A stretch of 64,000 nucleotides of DNA from Maribacter dokdonensis DSW-8. GTDB lineage: Bacteria; Bacteroidota; Bacteroidia; Flavobacteriales; Flavobacteriaceae. The stretch's first letter is position 1, and the number at the start of each line of letters is the position of its first letter. Location of the stretch: the NCBI RefSeq assembly GCF_001447995.1, contig NZ_LDPE01000003.1, positions 186,001-250,000 of the forward strand, given 5' to 3'. The position numbers were made by a program, and so were the translations under genes. Positions 17,101-25,994 of the stretch are shown here, one piece after another. Below the pieces are notes generated by a model that made no database searches, had not been told where the DNA came from, and saw only the letters and a program-made list of their open reading frames with translations.

Positions 17101-18186
17101 ATGGATAAATTTAGAAAAGAATTCCCTGTGCTAAGAAAAGGAATTTACGCAAATACCGCTGTGTACGGTCCATTGTATGATTCGTTATTGGATTGGCGTC
17201 AAGAGCATGATTTAGATTTTTTACTTTCCGGTAGTGATATGCGAGGAGAGGCGCTAAAGGTAATATCGGACACGCGTTCTGCGGTAAGTACGTTTTTTAA
17301 TTGCAAAAGAGAAAACGTAGCATTGGTCAATAATTTTTCTTCTGGACTAAATGTTCTGTTAGAAGGTTTAGATGTTAAAAAGAAAATATTACTTGTAGAA
17401 GATGATTACCCTTCATTGAACTGGAGTTTTGAAAAAAGAGGGTATGATATTGAGTATGTAAAACTCTCCGAACATATAGAAGAGGAGATTCAGGAAAAAA
17501 TAGAAAACAACAAGATAGATGTCTTGGCCTTGAGCCTTGTACAATGGTTAGATGGGGTTTCAATTGACCTCGAGTTTCTGAAAAAAATAAAAATACTGTA
17601 TCCTCATGTACTTATTATAGCAGATGGAACCCAGTTCTGTGGTAGTACCAATTTTGATTTTAACAACTCTGGTATAGATGTGTTGGGGGCTAGCGCATAC
17701 AAATGGTTATTGGCAGGCTATGGTAATGGATTTATGCTTTTTTCTGATCAAGTTGAAAATGAATTTGATTTGAATACTATTGGATTTAATGCTGCTGATG
17801 GAAATTTTGATAAGAAGAATTCAATTCGGTTTGCAAAACAGTTTGAACCTGGTCACCTTTCATCCATGAATTTTGGAAGTTTAAAATTCTCCATTGATTT
17901 TTTTGAAAGAATTGGTATGGAAAGGATAGCGGAGCATAACGGTAATTTGTCGTTAATGGCGAAAACCGAATTTAAAAAATTAGGGCTTTTGACCGATAGG
18001 GTTGTAAACAGAAAAAGCCATAGCACTATATTTAATATTAAGGCTAATGATGCGATGTATCAAAAATTATTGGAGAACGATGTCTTTTGTGCTCAGCGAG
18101 GTGATGGTGTTAGGTTAAGTTTTCATTTTTATAATACTGAATCAGAAATAGATGCCATTGTAAAAATCTTGAAAACAGGCAGATAG
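17101..18186 (+). CDS. Class V aminotransferase-fold PLP-dependent enzyme
   Basis: 361-residue fold-type I PLP enzyme related to cysteine desulfurases and selenocysteine lyases. The PLP lysine is K201 in ASAYKWLLAGYGNGF; the cofactor Asp/His region is IIADGTQFCGSTNFD. A Cys lies near the start of the conserved C-terminal segment (NDVFCAQRGDGVRLSFHFYN), where RxSxHxYN is the usual class V ending. The exact reaction cannot be told; it lacks a clear NifS/SufS active-site Cys loop, so a dedicated iron-sulfur role is unlikely. Mycobacterial EgtE, the C-S lyase of ergothioneine synthesis, is in the same superfamily, and egtD/egtB lie within 2.7 kb, making it a speculative EgtE candidate. Confidence 0.8.
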   Translation: MDKFRKEFPVLRKGIYANTAVYGPLYDSLLDWRQEHDLDFLLSGSDMRGEALKVISDTRSAVSTFFNCKRENVALVNNFSSGLNVLLEGLDVKKKILLVEDDYPSLNWSFEKRGYDIEYVKLSEHIEEEIQEKIENNKIDVLALSLVQWLDGVSIDLEFLKKIKILYPHVLIIADGTQFCGSTNFDFNNSGIDVLGASAYKWLLAGYGNGFMLFSDQVENEFDLNTIGFNAADGNFDKKNSIRFAKQFEPGHLSSMNFGSLKFSIDFFERIGMERIAEHNGNLSLMAKTEFKKLGLLTDRVVNRKSHSTIFNIKANDAMYQKLLENDVFCAQRGDGVRLSFHFYNTESEIDAIVKILKTGR

Positions 18187-18278
18187 CTTTCGTGATTAAG
18201 TAATTTTGTAGGATAAAATTTCATTGTCCATCTATAAAGGATTTAAATTTTGAGAATTTGATAAAAATGTCTTATCCG

Positions 18279-18310
18279 TTGTAAATGAGTGTTTTAATAT
18301 GCTAATTTTG
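18279..18310 (+). promoter_or_regulatory. Promoter of the CBM48 protein gene
   Basis: TTG at 18279-18281 and TAATTTTG at 18303-18310 (exact TAnnTTTG) with a 21-base spacer, 24 bases before the ATG. Confidence 0.6.
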
Positions 18311-18333
18311 CCTAAAATATTAAATTCTGTATC

Positions 18334-18630
18334 ATGGCAATTGCAAAGAAGTATTTAAAAACTAAGCCAGTATGTAAGGTTACTTTTACAGTATCTCCAG
18401 AAGATGCAAAAAAGGTGGCTGTAGTAGGTGATTTCAATAATTGGAATGCAAAAAAGAGTGAATTAAAGAAACAAAAGAATGGTTCTTTTAAAGGTACTTT
18501 TGATTTACCTAAAGAGAACTCTTTTGAATTTAAGTACCTTGTTGATGGCGAGTACATAAACGATGCGCAGGCAGATCGTTACCAATGGAATGATTATGCT
18601 GGTTCTGAAAATGCAGTTTTAGAGTTGTAG
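18334..18630 (+). CDS. Stand-alone CBM48 / isoamylase early-set domain protein
   Basis: 98-residue cytoplasmic protein consisting of a single glycogen-binding immunoglobulin-like domain: VTFTVSPEDAKKVAVVGDFNNWN (residues 16-38) is the typical CBM48/AMPK-beta start, followed by GSFKGTFDLPKENSFEFKYLVDGEYINDAQADRYQWNDY. No catalytic domain is attached. Such isolated domains are common in Bacteroidetes and might bind alpha-glucans or modulate a partner enzyme. It has its own promoter and terminator, so it is a one-gene unit. Confidence 0.85.
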   Translation: MAIAKKYLKTKPVCKVTFTVSPEDAKKVAVVGDFNNWNAKKSELKKQKNGSFKGTFDLPKENSFEFKYLVDGEYINDAQADRYQWNDYAGSENAVLEL

Positions 18631-18653
18631 AATAATAGCGAGTATACAATATA

Positions 18654-18680
18654 AGAGCCCTTCAATTTTTGAAGGGCTCT
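18654..18680. terminator. Bidirectional terminator
   Basis: Perfect 12-bp stem AGAGCCCTTCAA / TTGAAGGGCTCT between the convergent CBM48 gene and egtD. Confidence 0.8.
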
Positions 18681-18704
18681 ATTGTTTATATATTTAGATT
18701 GATG

Positions 18705-19673
18705 CTAAGCTATTTTAAAGATACAATTTTTGTAACTATGGGTTTTGGATTGGAAAGCTGTGGTTAACTGTAATCCAGATTCTTTGGCTAGCCAGTCAAT
18801 AATTTGGTCATCATATTTTTGGGAAATTTCTGTGTGTATGGTTTCCCATTGTTTAAAATGAACTGTAAGATCCAAAGATTCAATTCTCACGGTTTGCTCA
18901 ATTTTAGACACCAAAAAGCTTTTTGCGGTTCCGGTTTCGGGGTCGTAAACTTCCCAATGTAAAAACTGTTCTAAATCAAAATTGCCTTCGAGCTCACTAT
19001 TGATTCTTGCAAGTATATTTTTATTGAATGCAGCGGTAACTCCTTCTTGGTCATTGTAGGCATCTAAAATGGTCTGTGGATTCTTTTTTTGGTCAAAACC
19101 CATTAAAAGTAGATCGTTAGGCTGCATGAGTTGCTGAATTTTTTCCATAAACCCAACGGCTTGGTCATGCATAAGATTGCCAATATTTGAGCCGAGAAAT
19201 AGAATGACCTTTCTGTTTTTTCTAGTATTTATCTCTTTCAGTGCTTCAAAATAAGTTCCTTGAAAAGGCTGTACGTTAACTTCTGGCAATTCTATTTTGC
19301 AGGAGTCATGTAGTTGATTTAAGGCGTTGTTGCTTATATCTGTAGGCACGTAGGTAAAATCTATTTTTTTATCACTGAATTCTTTTAAAAGAATTTTTGT
19401 TTTTTTACCATCACCAGCCCCTAACTCTATTAGGTCAAAGGTGCCAGAACCGGAAAATAGTGCTGTAATTTCGTGTTTGTTTTGTTCAAGAATCTCATAT
19501 TCGCAATTGGTCAAGTAATAGGTTGGCATTGCCATGATATCCTGAAAAAGCTTATCTCCTTTTTTGTCATAAATATATTTTGACGATAGGTGTTTAGGGT
19601 AATCGGTTAAACCGGAATACACCTCTTTTTCGAATTCAGTTGTAACGGTTGGTGCTATGTTAGTGTCTTGCAT
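18705..19673 (-). CDS. egtD: L-histidine N(alpha)-methyltransferase EgtD
   Basis: 322-residue SAM-dependent methyltransferase that trimethylates histidine to hercynine, the first step of ergothioneine synthesis. The SAM motif LIELGAGDGKKTKILL is at about residues 80-95; SSKYIYDKKGDKLFQDIMAMPTYYLTNCEYEIL at the N-terminus and LLMGFDQKKNPQTILDAYNDQEGVTAAFN in the middle are the characteristic EgtD (DUF2260-type) segments. Length matches the family. It lies 16 bases downstream of egtB and is surely co-transcribed with it. It is a SAM consumer in a window rich in SAM-biosynthesis genes. Confidence 0.93.
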   Translation of the reverse strand: MQDTNIAPTVTTEFEKEVYSGLTDYPKHLSSKYIYDKKGDKLFQDIMAMPTYYLTNCEYEILEQNKHEITALFSGSGTFDLIELGAGDGKKTKILLKEFSDKKIDFTYVPTDISNNALNQLHDSCKIELPEVNVQPFQGTYFEALKEINTRKNRKVILFLGSNIGNLMHDQAVGFMEKIQQLMQPNDLLLMGFDQKKNPQTILDAYNDQEGVTAAFNKNILARINSELEGNFDLEQFLHWEVYDPETGTAKSFLVSKIEQTVRIESLDLTVHFKQWETIHTEISQKYDDQIIDWLAKESGLQLTTAFQSKTHSYKNCIFKIA

Positions 19674-19689
19674 AATTAGTATGTCGTAA

Positions 19690-20850
19690 TTATTTGGCTA
19701 ACCTTATACCGGTGAACTGCCATTTTAAATCTGTTTGAAAAAAATTTCGATATGTATGTCTTGCATGTTTATTGGGTGTAGCTACGGAACTACCTCTAAG
19801 CACTTTTTGGTTTACCATGAATTTGCCGTTGTATTCGCCTAAAGCACCGTCTACTTTTTTGTAATTAGGGTAGGGTAGGTATGCACTTTCTGTCCATTCC
19901 CAGCGTTGTCCCCATTTGAACAAATGTTGTGCGGCTTCCCATTCAAATTCTGTAGGTAGACGGCATCCTTTAAATTGCGCAAAGGCAAATGCTTCGAAAT
20001 AAGAAATGTGGGTAACAGGAGCTTGTAAATCAACTTCGGTTAATCCGATAAGACTATAATAGTGCCATTTTCCATCAATTTCATGCCAATATAAGGGTGA
20101 GTTTACATTGTTTTGTTGCACCCAGTCCCATCCAGCTGCATGCCACAGGTCAAAACGTTTATAGCCATCTTCTTTTATAAAATCAATATATTCTGCATTG
20201 GTAACTAGTCTGTTAGAGATTTGATAGTCATGTAGGTATACTTTGTGTCTTCCTAATTCATTATCAAAACAAAAATCTGTGGAATTATGACCTATTTCAT
20301 AAATACCTTCCTTCATATGAAGCCAACGTTGTTCATCTTTATCAGCAGTGTATTCTATGAATGTGTCTGAATATTTAGGTAATAAGGGATTGTTTCCTAA
20401 AATGTATTTTATATCTGTAAGTAATAATTCTTGATGCTGTTTTTCATGATGAATTCCAATTTCAAGAACTTCTAACAATGTTCCGTTTGTGTCCAATTCT
20501 AGCAATTTTATCATTGCCTTGGTAACATAATCTCTATATTCATACACCTTTTTAACGGAAGGTCTAGATAAATTACCACGATCAGCACGTACAACGCGTT
20601 TGCCTACGGTTTCGTAATAACTATTGAATACGAACGAAAAATCTTCATCGAATATTTGATACGAAGGATTATAAGATTTTAGTATAAATTCTTCAAAAAA
20701 CCAAGTGGTGTGGCCTAGGTGCCATTTTGGGGGAGAAACGTCAATTATGGGTTGCACCACATAATCTTCAATTTCTAGGGGCTTACAAATAGCCTCGGTG
20801 TGCTCTCTAGTTTCTATAAAGAAATCTAAGAACGTATCAGTGCTGACCAT
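19690..20850 (-). CDS. egtB: Ergothioneine biosynthesis sulfoxide synthase EgtB
   Basis: 386-residue non-heme iron enzyme. The N-terminal DinB-like domain supplies iron ligands: His47 (LGHTTWFFEEF) and the HxxxHxE motif formed by His135, His139 and Glu141. The C-terminal FGE-like domain (about 165-386) has YEIGHNSTDFCFDNELGRHKV, RLPTEFEWEAA, and the closing VLRGSSVATPNKHARHTYRNFF and WQFTGIRLA. EgtB couples hercynine to a thiol donor (gamma-glutamylcysteine or cysteine) with O2. No EgtA or EgtC is nearby, suggesting the cysteine-using short pathway. A separate methyltransferase gene favours ergothioneine over ovothiol. First gene of the egtB-egtD pair. Confidence 0.92.
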   Translation of the reverse strand: MVSTDTFLDFFIETREHTEAICKPLEIEDYVVQPIIDVSPPKWHLGHTTWFFEEFILKSYNPSYQIFDEDFSFVFNSYYETVGKRVVRADRGNLSRPSVKKVYEYRDYVTKAMIKLLELDTNGTLLEVLEIGIHHEKQHQELLLTDIKYILGNNPLLPKYSDTFIEYTADKDEQRWLHMKEGIYEIGHNSTDFCFDNELGRHKVYLHDYQISNRLVTNAEYIDFIKEDGYKRFDLWHAAGWDWVQQNNVNSPLYWHEIDGKWHYYSLIGLTEVDLQAPVTHISYFEAFAFAQFKGCRLPTEFEWEAAQHLFKWGQRWEWTESAYLPYPNYKKVDGALGEYNGKFMVNQKVLRGSSVATPNKHARHTYRNFFQTDLKWQFTGIRLAK

Positions 20851-20921
20851 GAAAACAATTTTATTGTAAGTTAAATAAAATTGCTCAATGGGTTTTGACC
20901 TGATAAATTAAGAAATTGATA

Positions 20922-21746
20922 CTAAACAGCTACTATCCCTTTTATATGCGGATGCGGGTTATATTCTTCTAATGAAAAATCTTCGAATTTAAAATCGAAA
21001 ATATCTTTAACATCAGGGTTTATTTTCATTTTCGGTAAGGGTCTAGGGTCTCTGCTTAATTGTAGTTCAACCTGCTCCATATGATTATTGTAGATATGGG
21101 CATCACCGAAAGTGTGTATAAAATCGCCCGCTTCGTATCCACAAACCTGTGCCATCATCATGGTGAACAATGCGTAGGAGGCAATGTTAAAAGGTACACC
21201 CAAGAATATATCTGCACTACGTTGGTATAATTGACATGAAAGTTTGCCATCTGCAACGTAAAATTGAAAGAAGGCATGGCATGGTGGTAATGCTGCTTTA
21301 CCGTTAGCTACATTTTCAGAAAAAGATTTAGAAGTATCTGGCAGTACGCTTGGGTTCCATGCAGAAACTAACATTCTTCTGCTGTTGGGGTTTGTTTTTA
21401 AGGAATGTACAACTTCTTTGATCTGATCAATTTCATCATTGTTCCAATTGCGCCATTGATGACCGTATACAGGTCCAAGATCACCGTTTTCATCTGCCCA
21501 TTCGTTCCAAATACGAACGCCGTTTTCTTGTAAATATTTAATATTGGTATCACCTTTTAAAAACCACAATAGTTCATGTACAATTGATTTTAAATGCAGT
21601 TTTTTGGTGGTCACCATTGGGAAACCTTCGCTGAGGTCAAAACGCATTTGATATCCAAAAACACTTTTAGTTCCGGTTCCTGTACGGTCACCTTTTTGGT
21701 TTCCTTCTTTAAGAACATGTTTTAAAAGGTCGTGATACTGTTTCAT
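20922..21746 (-). CDS. thyA: Thymidylate synthase
   Basis: 274-residue folate-dependent dUMP methylase. Nucleophile Cys in [13 protein letters not shown]; phosphate-binding [23 protein letters not shown] at the N-terminus, [28 protein letters not shown], and the dUMP-binding HIYNNHMEQ. It produces dTMP and dihydrofolate, which folA recycles. It lies 134 bases downstream of the nucleoside transporter gene on the same strand and may share its transcript. Confidence 0.96.
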   Translation of the reverse strand: MKQYHDLLKHVLKEGNQKGDRTGTGTKSVFGYQMRFDLSEGFPMVTTKKLHLKSIVHELLWFLKGDTNIKYLQENGVRIWNEWADENGDLGPVYGHQWRNWNNDEIDQIKEVVHSLKTNPNSRRMLVSAWNPSVLPDTSKSFSENVANGKAALPPCHAFFQFYVADGKLSCQLYQRSADIFLGVPFNIASYALFTMMMAQVCGYEAGDFIHTFGDAHIYNNHMEQVELQLSRDPRPLPKMKINPDVKDIFDFKFEDFSLEEYNPHPHIKGIVAV

Positions 21747-21880
21747 AGCAATAGAATTAAATATAATGCCGAATATATGTATAGGCGGAATACAAAAATA
21801 CTATTTAGATGAATTTTTGAAGTGAGAATAAAGTACGGGTTATAAAATCTTATTAACTAAAATTATTATGGCAAGATCGC

Positions 21881-23341
21881 TTATCCTAAAATCATGCCCG
21901 CAATTGTGGCAGAAAGTAAAGAAGCCAATGATCCGCCCAAAACAGCTTTCATTCCAAATTCAGATAGAGTCTTTCTTTGCCCTGGTGCTAAGGATCCAAT
22001 ACCACCGATTTGAATACCTATTGATGCAAAATTTGCAAAACCACATAACATATACGTAGCCATTATTACAGACTTGTTATACGTTAAATTGGCACCTGTG
22101 GTAATATCTTTTAATTCTGCTAATTGAATGTAGCCTACAAATTCACTTGCTACCAACTTTATGCCCAGTAACTGCCCCATTAGCATAATATCCTCATTGG
22201 CAACACCTATGAGCCACATTAAAGGAGCGAAAATAGTACCAAGTATAGCTTCTAGTGAAAACTTTGAATATGAGGTGTTATCAGCAATCCAACCATTAAG
22301 ATTGGTCAAGTCCCCAGTCCATTCCAATATACCGTTGACCATGGCGATAATAGCAACAAATACCAAAAGCATGGCGCCTACATTCACAGCAAGTTTTAAG
22401 CCTTCTGTTGTACCGTTAGCAATAGCATCAAGAACATTGGCACCAATTTTTTCCGAAGAAACGTGTACATCGCTGTTAACTTCTTCGGTTTGAGGATATA
22501 ACATTTTGGAGATAACAATAGCGCCAGGGGCTGCCATAACGGATGCTGCCAACAAATGTTTGGCAAAAACTAATTGTAATATTTCGTCTTCGCCACCTAA
22601 AAAACCTATGTATGCTGCCAATACTGCACCGGCAACTGTAGCCATGCCACCGATCATAACCAGTAGAATTTCTGAACGTGTCATCTTTTCTAAATAGGCC
22701 TTTATTAGAAGTGGGGCTTCGGTTTGACCAAGAAAAATATTTCCTGCGACCGAAAGACTTTCCGGTCCAGATATGCCCAATGTTTTTGAAAGTGCCCAAG
22801 CAAGCCACTTTACCACTTTTTGTATCAGTCCTAAGTAGAACAATAGCGATGTTAATGCAGAGAAAAATATAATTGTTGGTAATACTTGAAAAGCAAAAAT
22901 ATATCCAAAAGTACCAGTGTCTACTACAAGCCCCTCAAAAAGAAACTTGCTGCCGGCACGTGTAAATTCTAAAATACTCACAAAAATTTTACCAATTTGT
23001 TCAAAAACTAACTGTACAAAAGGCACTTTTAAAACTCCAATAGCAATGACCAATTGTAATACCAGACCAATACCTACCGTTTTCCAATTAATGGCCTTTC
23101 TGTTTGAACTGAATAAAAAAGCTAATAGTAAAAGAACCAGCATACCTAAAATGCCTCTTCCGAGACTGTTGAGACTAAACCCTTCGTTGATTTCCATGTC
23201 CATTACATTGTTAGCGGAAACGTCTTCAACCAAAGTAGTATCGGTTGCGTTTTCTACTGGTATGGTTACGTCTACGTCTTGAGCAAATGTAATTGTGGTA
23301 AGAATTAGTGCAAAAAATAGCAGCCATTTGCCCTTTTTCAT
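21881..23341 (-). CDS. Concentrative nucleoside transporter (NupC/CNT family)
   Basis: 486-residue inner-membrane Na+ or H+ coupled nucleoside symporter. Unlike E. coli NupC it starts with a cleavable-looking signal peptide (MKKGKWLLFFALILTTITFAQ) and a 40-residue periplasmic stretch, as seen in many Bacteroidetes homologues. Ten or more hydrophobic segments follow from about residue 60. CNT signatures are visible: NIFLGQTEAPLLIKAYL (nucleoside-binding Q-T-E), GGMATVAGAVLAAYIGF and CGFANFASIGIQIGGIGSLAPGQR. Neighbours thyA and cdd support a role in nucleoside salvage. Which nucleosides are taken up cannot be told. Confidence 0.93.
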   Translation of the reverse strand: MKKGKWLLFFALILTTITFAQDVDVTIPVENATDTTLVEDVSANNVMDMEINEGFSLNSLGRGILGMLVLLLLAFLFSSNRKAINWKTVGIGLVLQLVIAIGVLKVPFVQLVFEQIGKIFVSILEFTRAGSKFLFEGLVVDTGTFGYIFAFQVLPTIIFFSALTSLLFYLGLIQKVVKWLAWALSKTLGISGPESLSVAGNIFLGQTEAPLLIKAYLEKMTRSEILLVMIGGMATVAGAVLAAYIGFLGGEDEILQLVFAKHLLAASVMAAPGAIVISKMLYPQTEEVNSDVHVSSEKIGANVLDAIANGTTEGLKLAVNVGAMLLVFVAIIAMVNGILEWTGDLTNLNGWIADNTSYSKFSLEAILGTIFAPLMWLIGVANEDIMLMGQLLGIKLVASEFVGYIQLAELKDITTGANLTYNKSVIMATYMLCGFANFASIGIQIGGIGSLAPGQRKTLSEFGMKAVLGGSLASLLSATIAGMILG

Positions 23342-23358
23342 AAACTATAATTTAATGT

Positions 23359-23988
23359 TTAATTGCGTTTAGAGATTTCATCTCTCAGTTTTGCCGCTTT
23401 TTCGTAGTCTTCGTTGGTGACCGCCTTTTTTAATTCAGCCTCAAGTTCTTCAATGGTTAGTTCAGTGTAGCCATCGGTAGCACCAGAATCTATCTCAACC
23501 GTTTCACCTTCCTGTAGTATTTCATCTACCATAATGCTGTCGTCACTTTCTTTCTGGTCTTTCTCTTTAGAGGAAAACTTCAAGAATATACCTGCCTTGT
23601 CCAAAATGGTTTTATAGGTGAAAATCGGGGCGTTAAAGCGTAGTGCCAAGGCAATGGCATCACTGGTTCTTGCATCAATAATTTCTTCTATACCATCTCT
23701 TTCGCAAATTATGCTAGAATAGAATACCCCATCTACCAATTTATGGATAATGACTTGTTTGATTACGATATCAAACCTATCTGAAAAGTTTTTAAACAAG
23801 TCGTGTGTAAGCGGTCTTGGGGGTTTTATTTCTTTCTCTAGGGCTATGGCTATAGACTGTGCTTCAAAAGCACCAATAACAATTGGTAACTTTCTGTCAC
23901 CCTCAACCTCGTTCAAAATAAGTGCGTATGCACCATTTTGAGTTTGACTGTAAGAGATTCCTTTTATTTTTAATCGTACTAGACTCAT
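23359..23988 (-). CDS. Bifunctional nuclease family protein (DUF151) with UVR motif
   Basis: 209-residue protein with a DUF151 domain (about 1-135: VRLKIKGISYSQTQNGAYALIL, RKLPIVIGAFEAQSIAIALE, RPLTHDLF, DARTSDAIALALRFNAPIFT) and a C-terminal UVR motif (YEKAAKLRDEI), a UvrB/UvrC-interaction-type helix pair. The domain is named after a plant nuclease; the enzymatic role in bacteria is unclear. I chose the ATG at 23988 because the upstream in-frame ATG at 24060 lies inside the etfA terminator hairpin and gives an unconserved leader. The nucleoside transporter starts 17 bases after the stop. Confidence 0.85.
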   Translation of the reverse strand: MSLVRLKIKGISYSQTQNGAYALILNEVEGDRKLPIVIGAFEAQSIAIALEKEIKPPRPLTHDLFKNFSDRFDIVIKQVIIHKLVDGVFYSSIICERDGIEEIIDARTSDAIALALRFNAPIFTYKTILDKAGIFLKFSSKEKDQKESDDSIMVDEILQEGETVEIDSGATDGYTELTIEELEAELKKAVTNEDYEKAAKLRDEISKRN

Positions 23989-24000
23989 AGATTTTAAACT

Positions 24001-24045
24001 AAAAAAGGCTGTTCGAATACTTGGGCTCCAATTATCCGAACAGCC
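24001..24045 (-). terminator. Terminator of the etfB-etfA operon
   Basis: Inverted repeat GGCTGTTCG / CGAACAGCC with a 21-base loop, followed on the minus strand by a T6 run; lies just after etfA. Confidence 0.75.
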
Positions 24046-24072
24046 CTTTAAGGGGCACAAAATAACAAAAAT

Positions 24073-25041
24073 TTAGCCGTTTTGTGCTTTAAAATCCTTT
24101 AATTTTTCAATCAATTGAGGAACTACTTCAAAGGCATCTCCAACAATTCCATAATCTGCAGCTTTAAAGAAAGGAGCTTCAGGGTCGTTGTTGATGACAA
24201 CTTTGGTTTTAGAGGCACTTACACCGGCTAAATGTTGAATGGCTCCGGATATACCAATGGCAATGTACAAGTTACTGGCAACCGGCTTTCCTGTTTGTCC
24301 AACGTGTTCACCATGAGGTCTCCAGCCAAGATCTGAAACAGGTTTGGAGCAAGCTGTAGCGGCGCCTAGTACATCTGCCAATTCTTCTATCATTCCCCAG
24401 TTTTCCGGTCCTTTAAGACCTCTACCTGCAGAAACTACGATATCGGCATCGGCAATGGTTGCTTTACCAACAACCTTATCTACTTCAATGGATTTTGTGT
24501 CATTGGTAATGCCATCGGTAGCGGCGCTAAATTCTTCGACCGAAACATCTGTACTGTTTTCGTGAGCGCCAAACGCATTATTTGATACACCAACAATTTT
24601 AATATCGGTATCTATTTGTGTGTGTGCAAAGCCTTTATTACTGAAAGCAGTTCTTTTGACCATAAATGGTGAAGTGCTTTCTGGAGCTTGAACTACATTA
24701 GGTGCGTAGCCTGCAGATAATTTAGCGGACAATAGTGGCGCTAAATACTTGGTATCTGTGCTAGAACTTAAGATGACCACTTTGGCATCTGTACTTTTTA
24801 CGGCTTCGGCTATGGTTGTTGCGTAAGCGCCTGCGTTAAATGTTGCAAGAGCCTCGTCTTTCACGTTCAACACCTTGGAAACCCCGTAGTTTCCTAAACT
24901 ATCGTTTTCTTCGCTGTTGAATGATATTGCCGTGACGGTAGTGCCCATCATTTTGGCAACTTCAGCGGCGTAAGAAGCTACTTCGAACGCATTCTTCTTA
25001 AATTTTCCTTTTTCTGATTCTGTATATACTAAAACTGACAT
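24073..25041 (-). CDS. etfA: Electron transfer flavoprotein, alpha subunit
   Basis: 322-residue ETF alpha. The C-terminal FAD-binding domain carries VVSAGRGLKGPENWGMIEELADVLGAA, CSKPVSDLGWRPHGEHVGQTGKPVASNLYIAIGISGAIQHLAGV and the INNDPEAPFFKAADYGIVGDAFEVVPQL end. With EtfB it carries electrons from acyl-CoA dehydrogenases to ETF-quinone oxidoreductase. It lies 40 bases downstream of etfB and is terminated by the hairpin at 24001-24045. Confidence 0.95.
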   Translation of the reverse strand: MSVLVYTESEKGKFKKNAFEVASYAAEVAKMMGTTVTAISFNSEENDSLGNYGVSKVLNVKDEALATFNAGAYATTIAEAVKSTDAKVVILSSSTDTKYLAPLLSAKLSAGYAPNVVQAPESTSPFMVKRTAFSNKGFAHTQIDTDIKIVGVSNNAFGAHENSTDVSVEEFSAATDGITNDTKSIEVDKVVGKATIADADIVVSAGRGLKGPENWGMIEELADVLGAATACSKPVSDLGWRPHGEHVGQTGKPVASNLYIAIGISGAIQHLAGVSASKTKVVINNDPEAPFFKAADYGIVGDAFEVVPQLIEKLKDFKAQNG

Positions 25042-25081
25042 CTTTTCTTTTGTTTTTAATGTTTACCTAATAAAAAGGTGA

Positions 25082-25822
25082 TTAAATGACTTTTGCTTCA
25101 TTGTGCAATAAATCAACCAATTGATCTACACTATCGGCTAGTTTAACTTGACCTTTAGGAGCTGGTTTGTCGAATTTTTTATCCTCGGTTGCTTTAAGAG
25201 CATCAACAGGCTCAACCACGGTAAGGCTCTTTTTTCTTGCCATCATGATACCTCTCATATTAGGTATACGAAGATCACTTTCCTCTACAAGTCCTTTTTG
25301 GCCACCAACTACTAATGGTAAACTACTTGTCAATTTTTCTTTTCCACCATCAATTTCCCTAACTGCGGTAACATTGTCACCATCAATTTCAAGGCTAATA
25401 CAAGAGTTGATGAAATTCATGTTCGTTAACGATGCCAAAATTCCAGGCACCATTCCGCCATTGTAATCAATAGATTCTCTACCGCCGATTACTAGATCGT
25501 AACCACCATTCTTAACCACTTCGGCTAATTGTTGGGCTACCGAGAAACCATCTGTAGGTTCGGTATTTATTCTAAAAGCTTCATCTGCTCCAATAGCCAG
25601 TGCTTTACGCATTGTAGGTTCAACACTTGGTCCTCCAACAGTTGCAATATGTACTGATGCACCTTGTTTTTCTTTGAACCACATAGCTCTGGTCAGTCCA
25701 AATTCATCATTTGGGTTAATTACGAACTGTACACCATTGGTGTCAAATTTAGTATCGCCATCCGTAAAATTAATTTTGGACGTCGTATCTGGAACATTAC
25801 TTATACAAACTAATATCTTCAT
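25082..25822 (-). CDS. etfB: Electron transfer flavoprotein, beta subunit
   Basis: 246-residue ETF beta. Family features: MKILVCISNVPDTTSKINFTD, FVINPNDEFGLTRAMWFKE, GADEAFRI, DLVIGGRESIDYNGGMVPGILASLTNMNFI and the signature VVGGQKGLVEESDLRIPNMRGIMMARKK that contains the AMP/partner-recognition loop. First gene of the etfBA operon. A 28-bp perfect palindrome begins about 50 bases upstream of its start codon, pointing to repressor control, possibly linked to fatty-acid or branched-chain amino-acid catabolism. Confidence 0.95.
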   Translation of the reverse strand: MKILVCISNVPDTTSKINFTDGDTKFDTNGVQFVINPNDEFGLTRAMWFKEKQGASVHIATVGGPSVEPTMRKALAIGADEAFRINTEPTDGFSVAQQLAEVVKNGGYDLVIGGRESIDYNGGMVPGILASLTNMNFINSCISLEIDGDNVTAVREIDGGKEKLTSSLPLVVGGQKGLVEESDLRIPNMRGIMMARKKSLTVVEPVDALKATEDKKFDKPAPKGQVKLADSVDQLVDLLHNEAKVI

Positions 25823-25870
25823 GAGTAAAAACTTTATATCTAATGGTGACGAAGATAGCTAATAAAATCC

Positions 25871-25898
25871 AAATTTACTATGCATGCATAGTAAATTT
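25871..25898. promoter_or_regulatory. Perfect 28-bp palindrome, candidate operator between etfB and pdhB
   Basis: Half-site AAATTTACTATGCA followed directly by its exact reverse complement, with no mismatch and no spacer. It sits 48 bases upstream of the etfB start (minus strand) and just upstream of the pdhB promoter (plus strand). Perfect symmetry of this length suggests binding of a dimeric regulator; TetR-family operators often look like this. No regulator gene is nearby. Confidence 0.65.
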
Positions 25899-25946
25899 TA
25901 TAACTTTTTTTAAATCTGGCATTCTATTTTTTGATATTATATTTCC

Positions 25947-25954
25947 TATTTTTG
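25947..25954 (+). promoter_or_regulatory. -7 box of the pdhB promoter
   Basis: TATTTTTG is an exact TAnnTTTG match, 41 bases before the pdhB ATG; the -33 region is T-rich without a clear TTTG at the usual distance. Confidence 0.5.
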
Positions 25955-25994
25955 CTTGCTTTCTAGCATTTAACAAAGAATAATTTTACCATAC

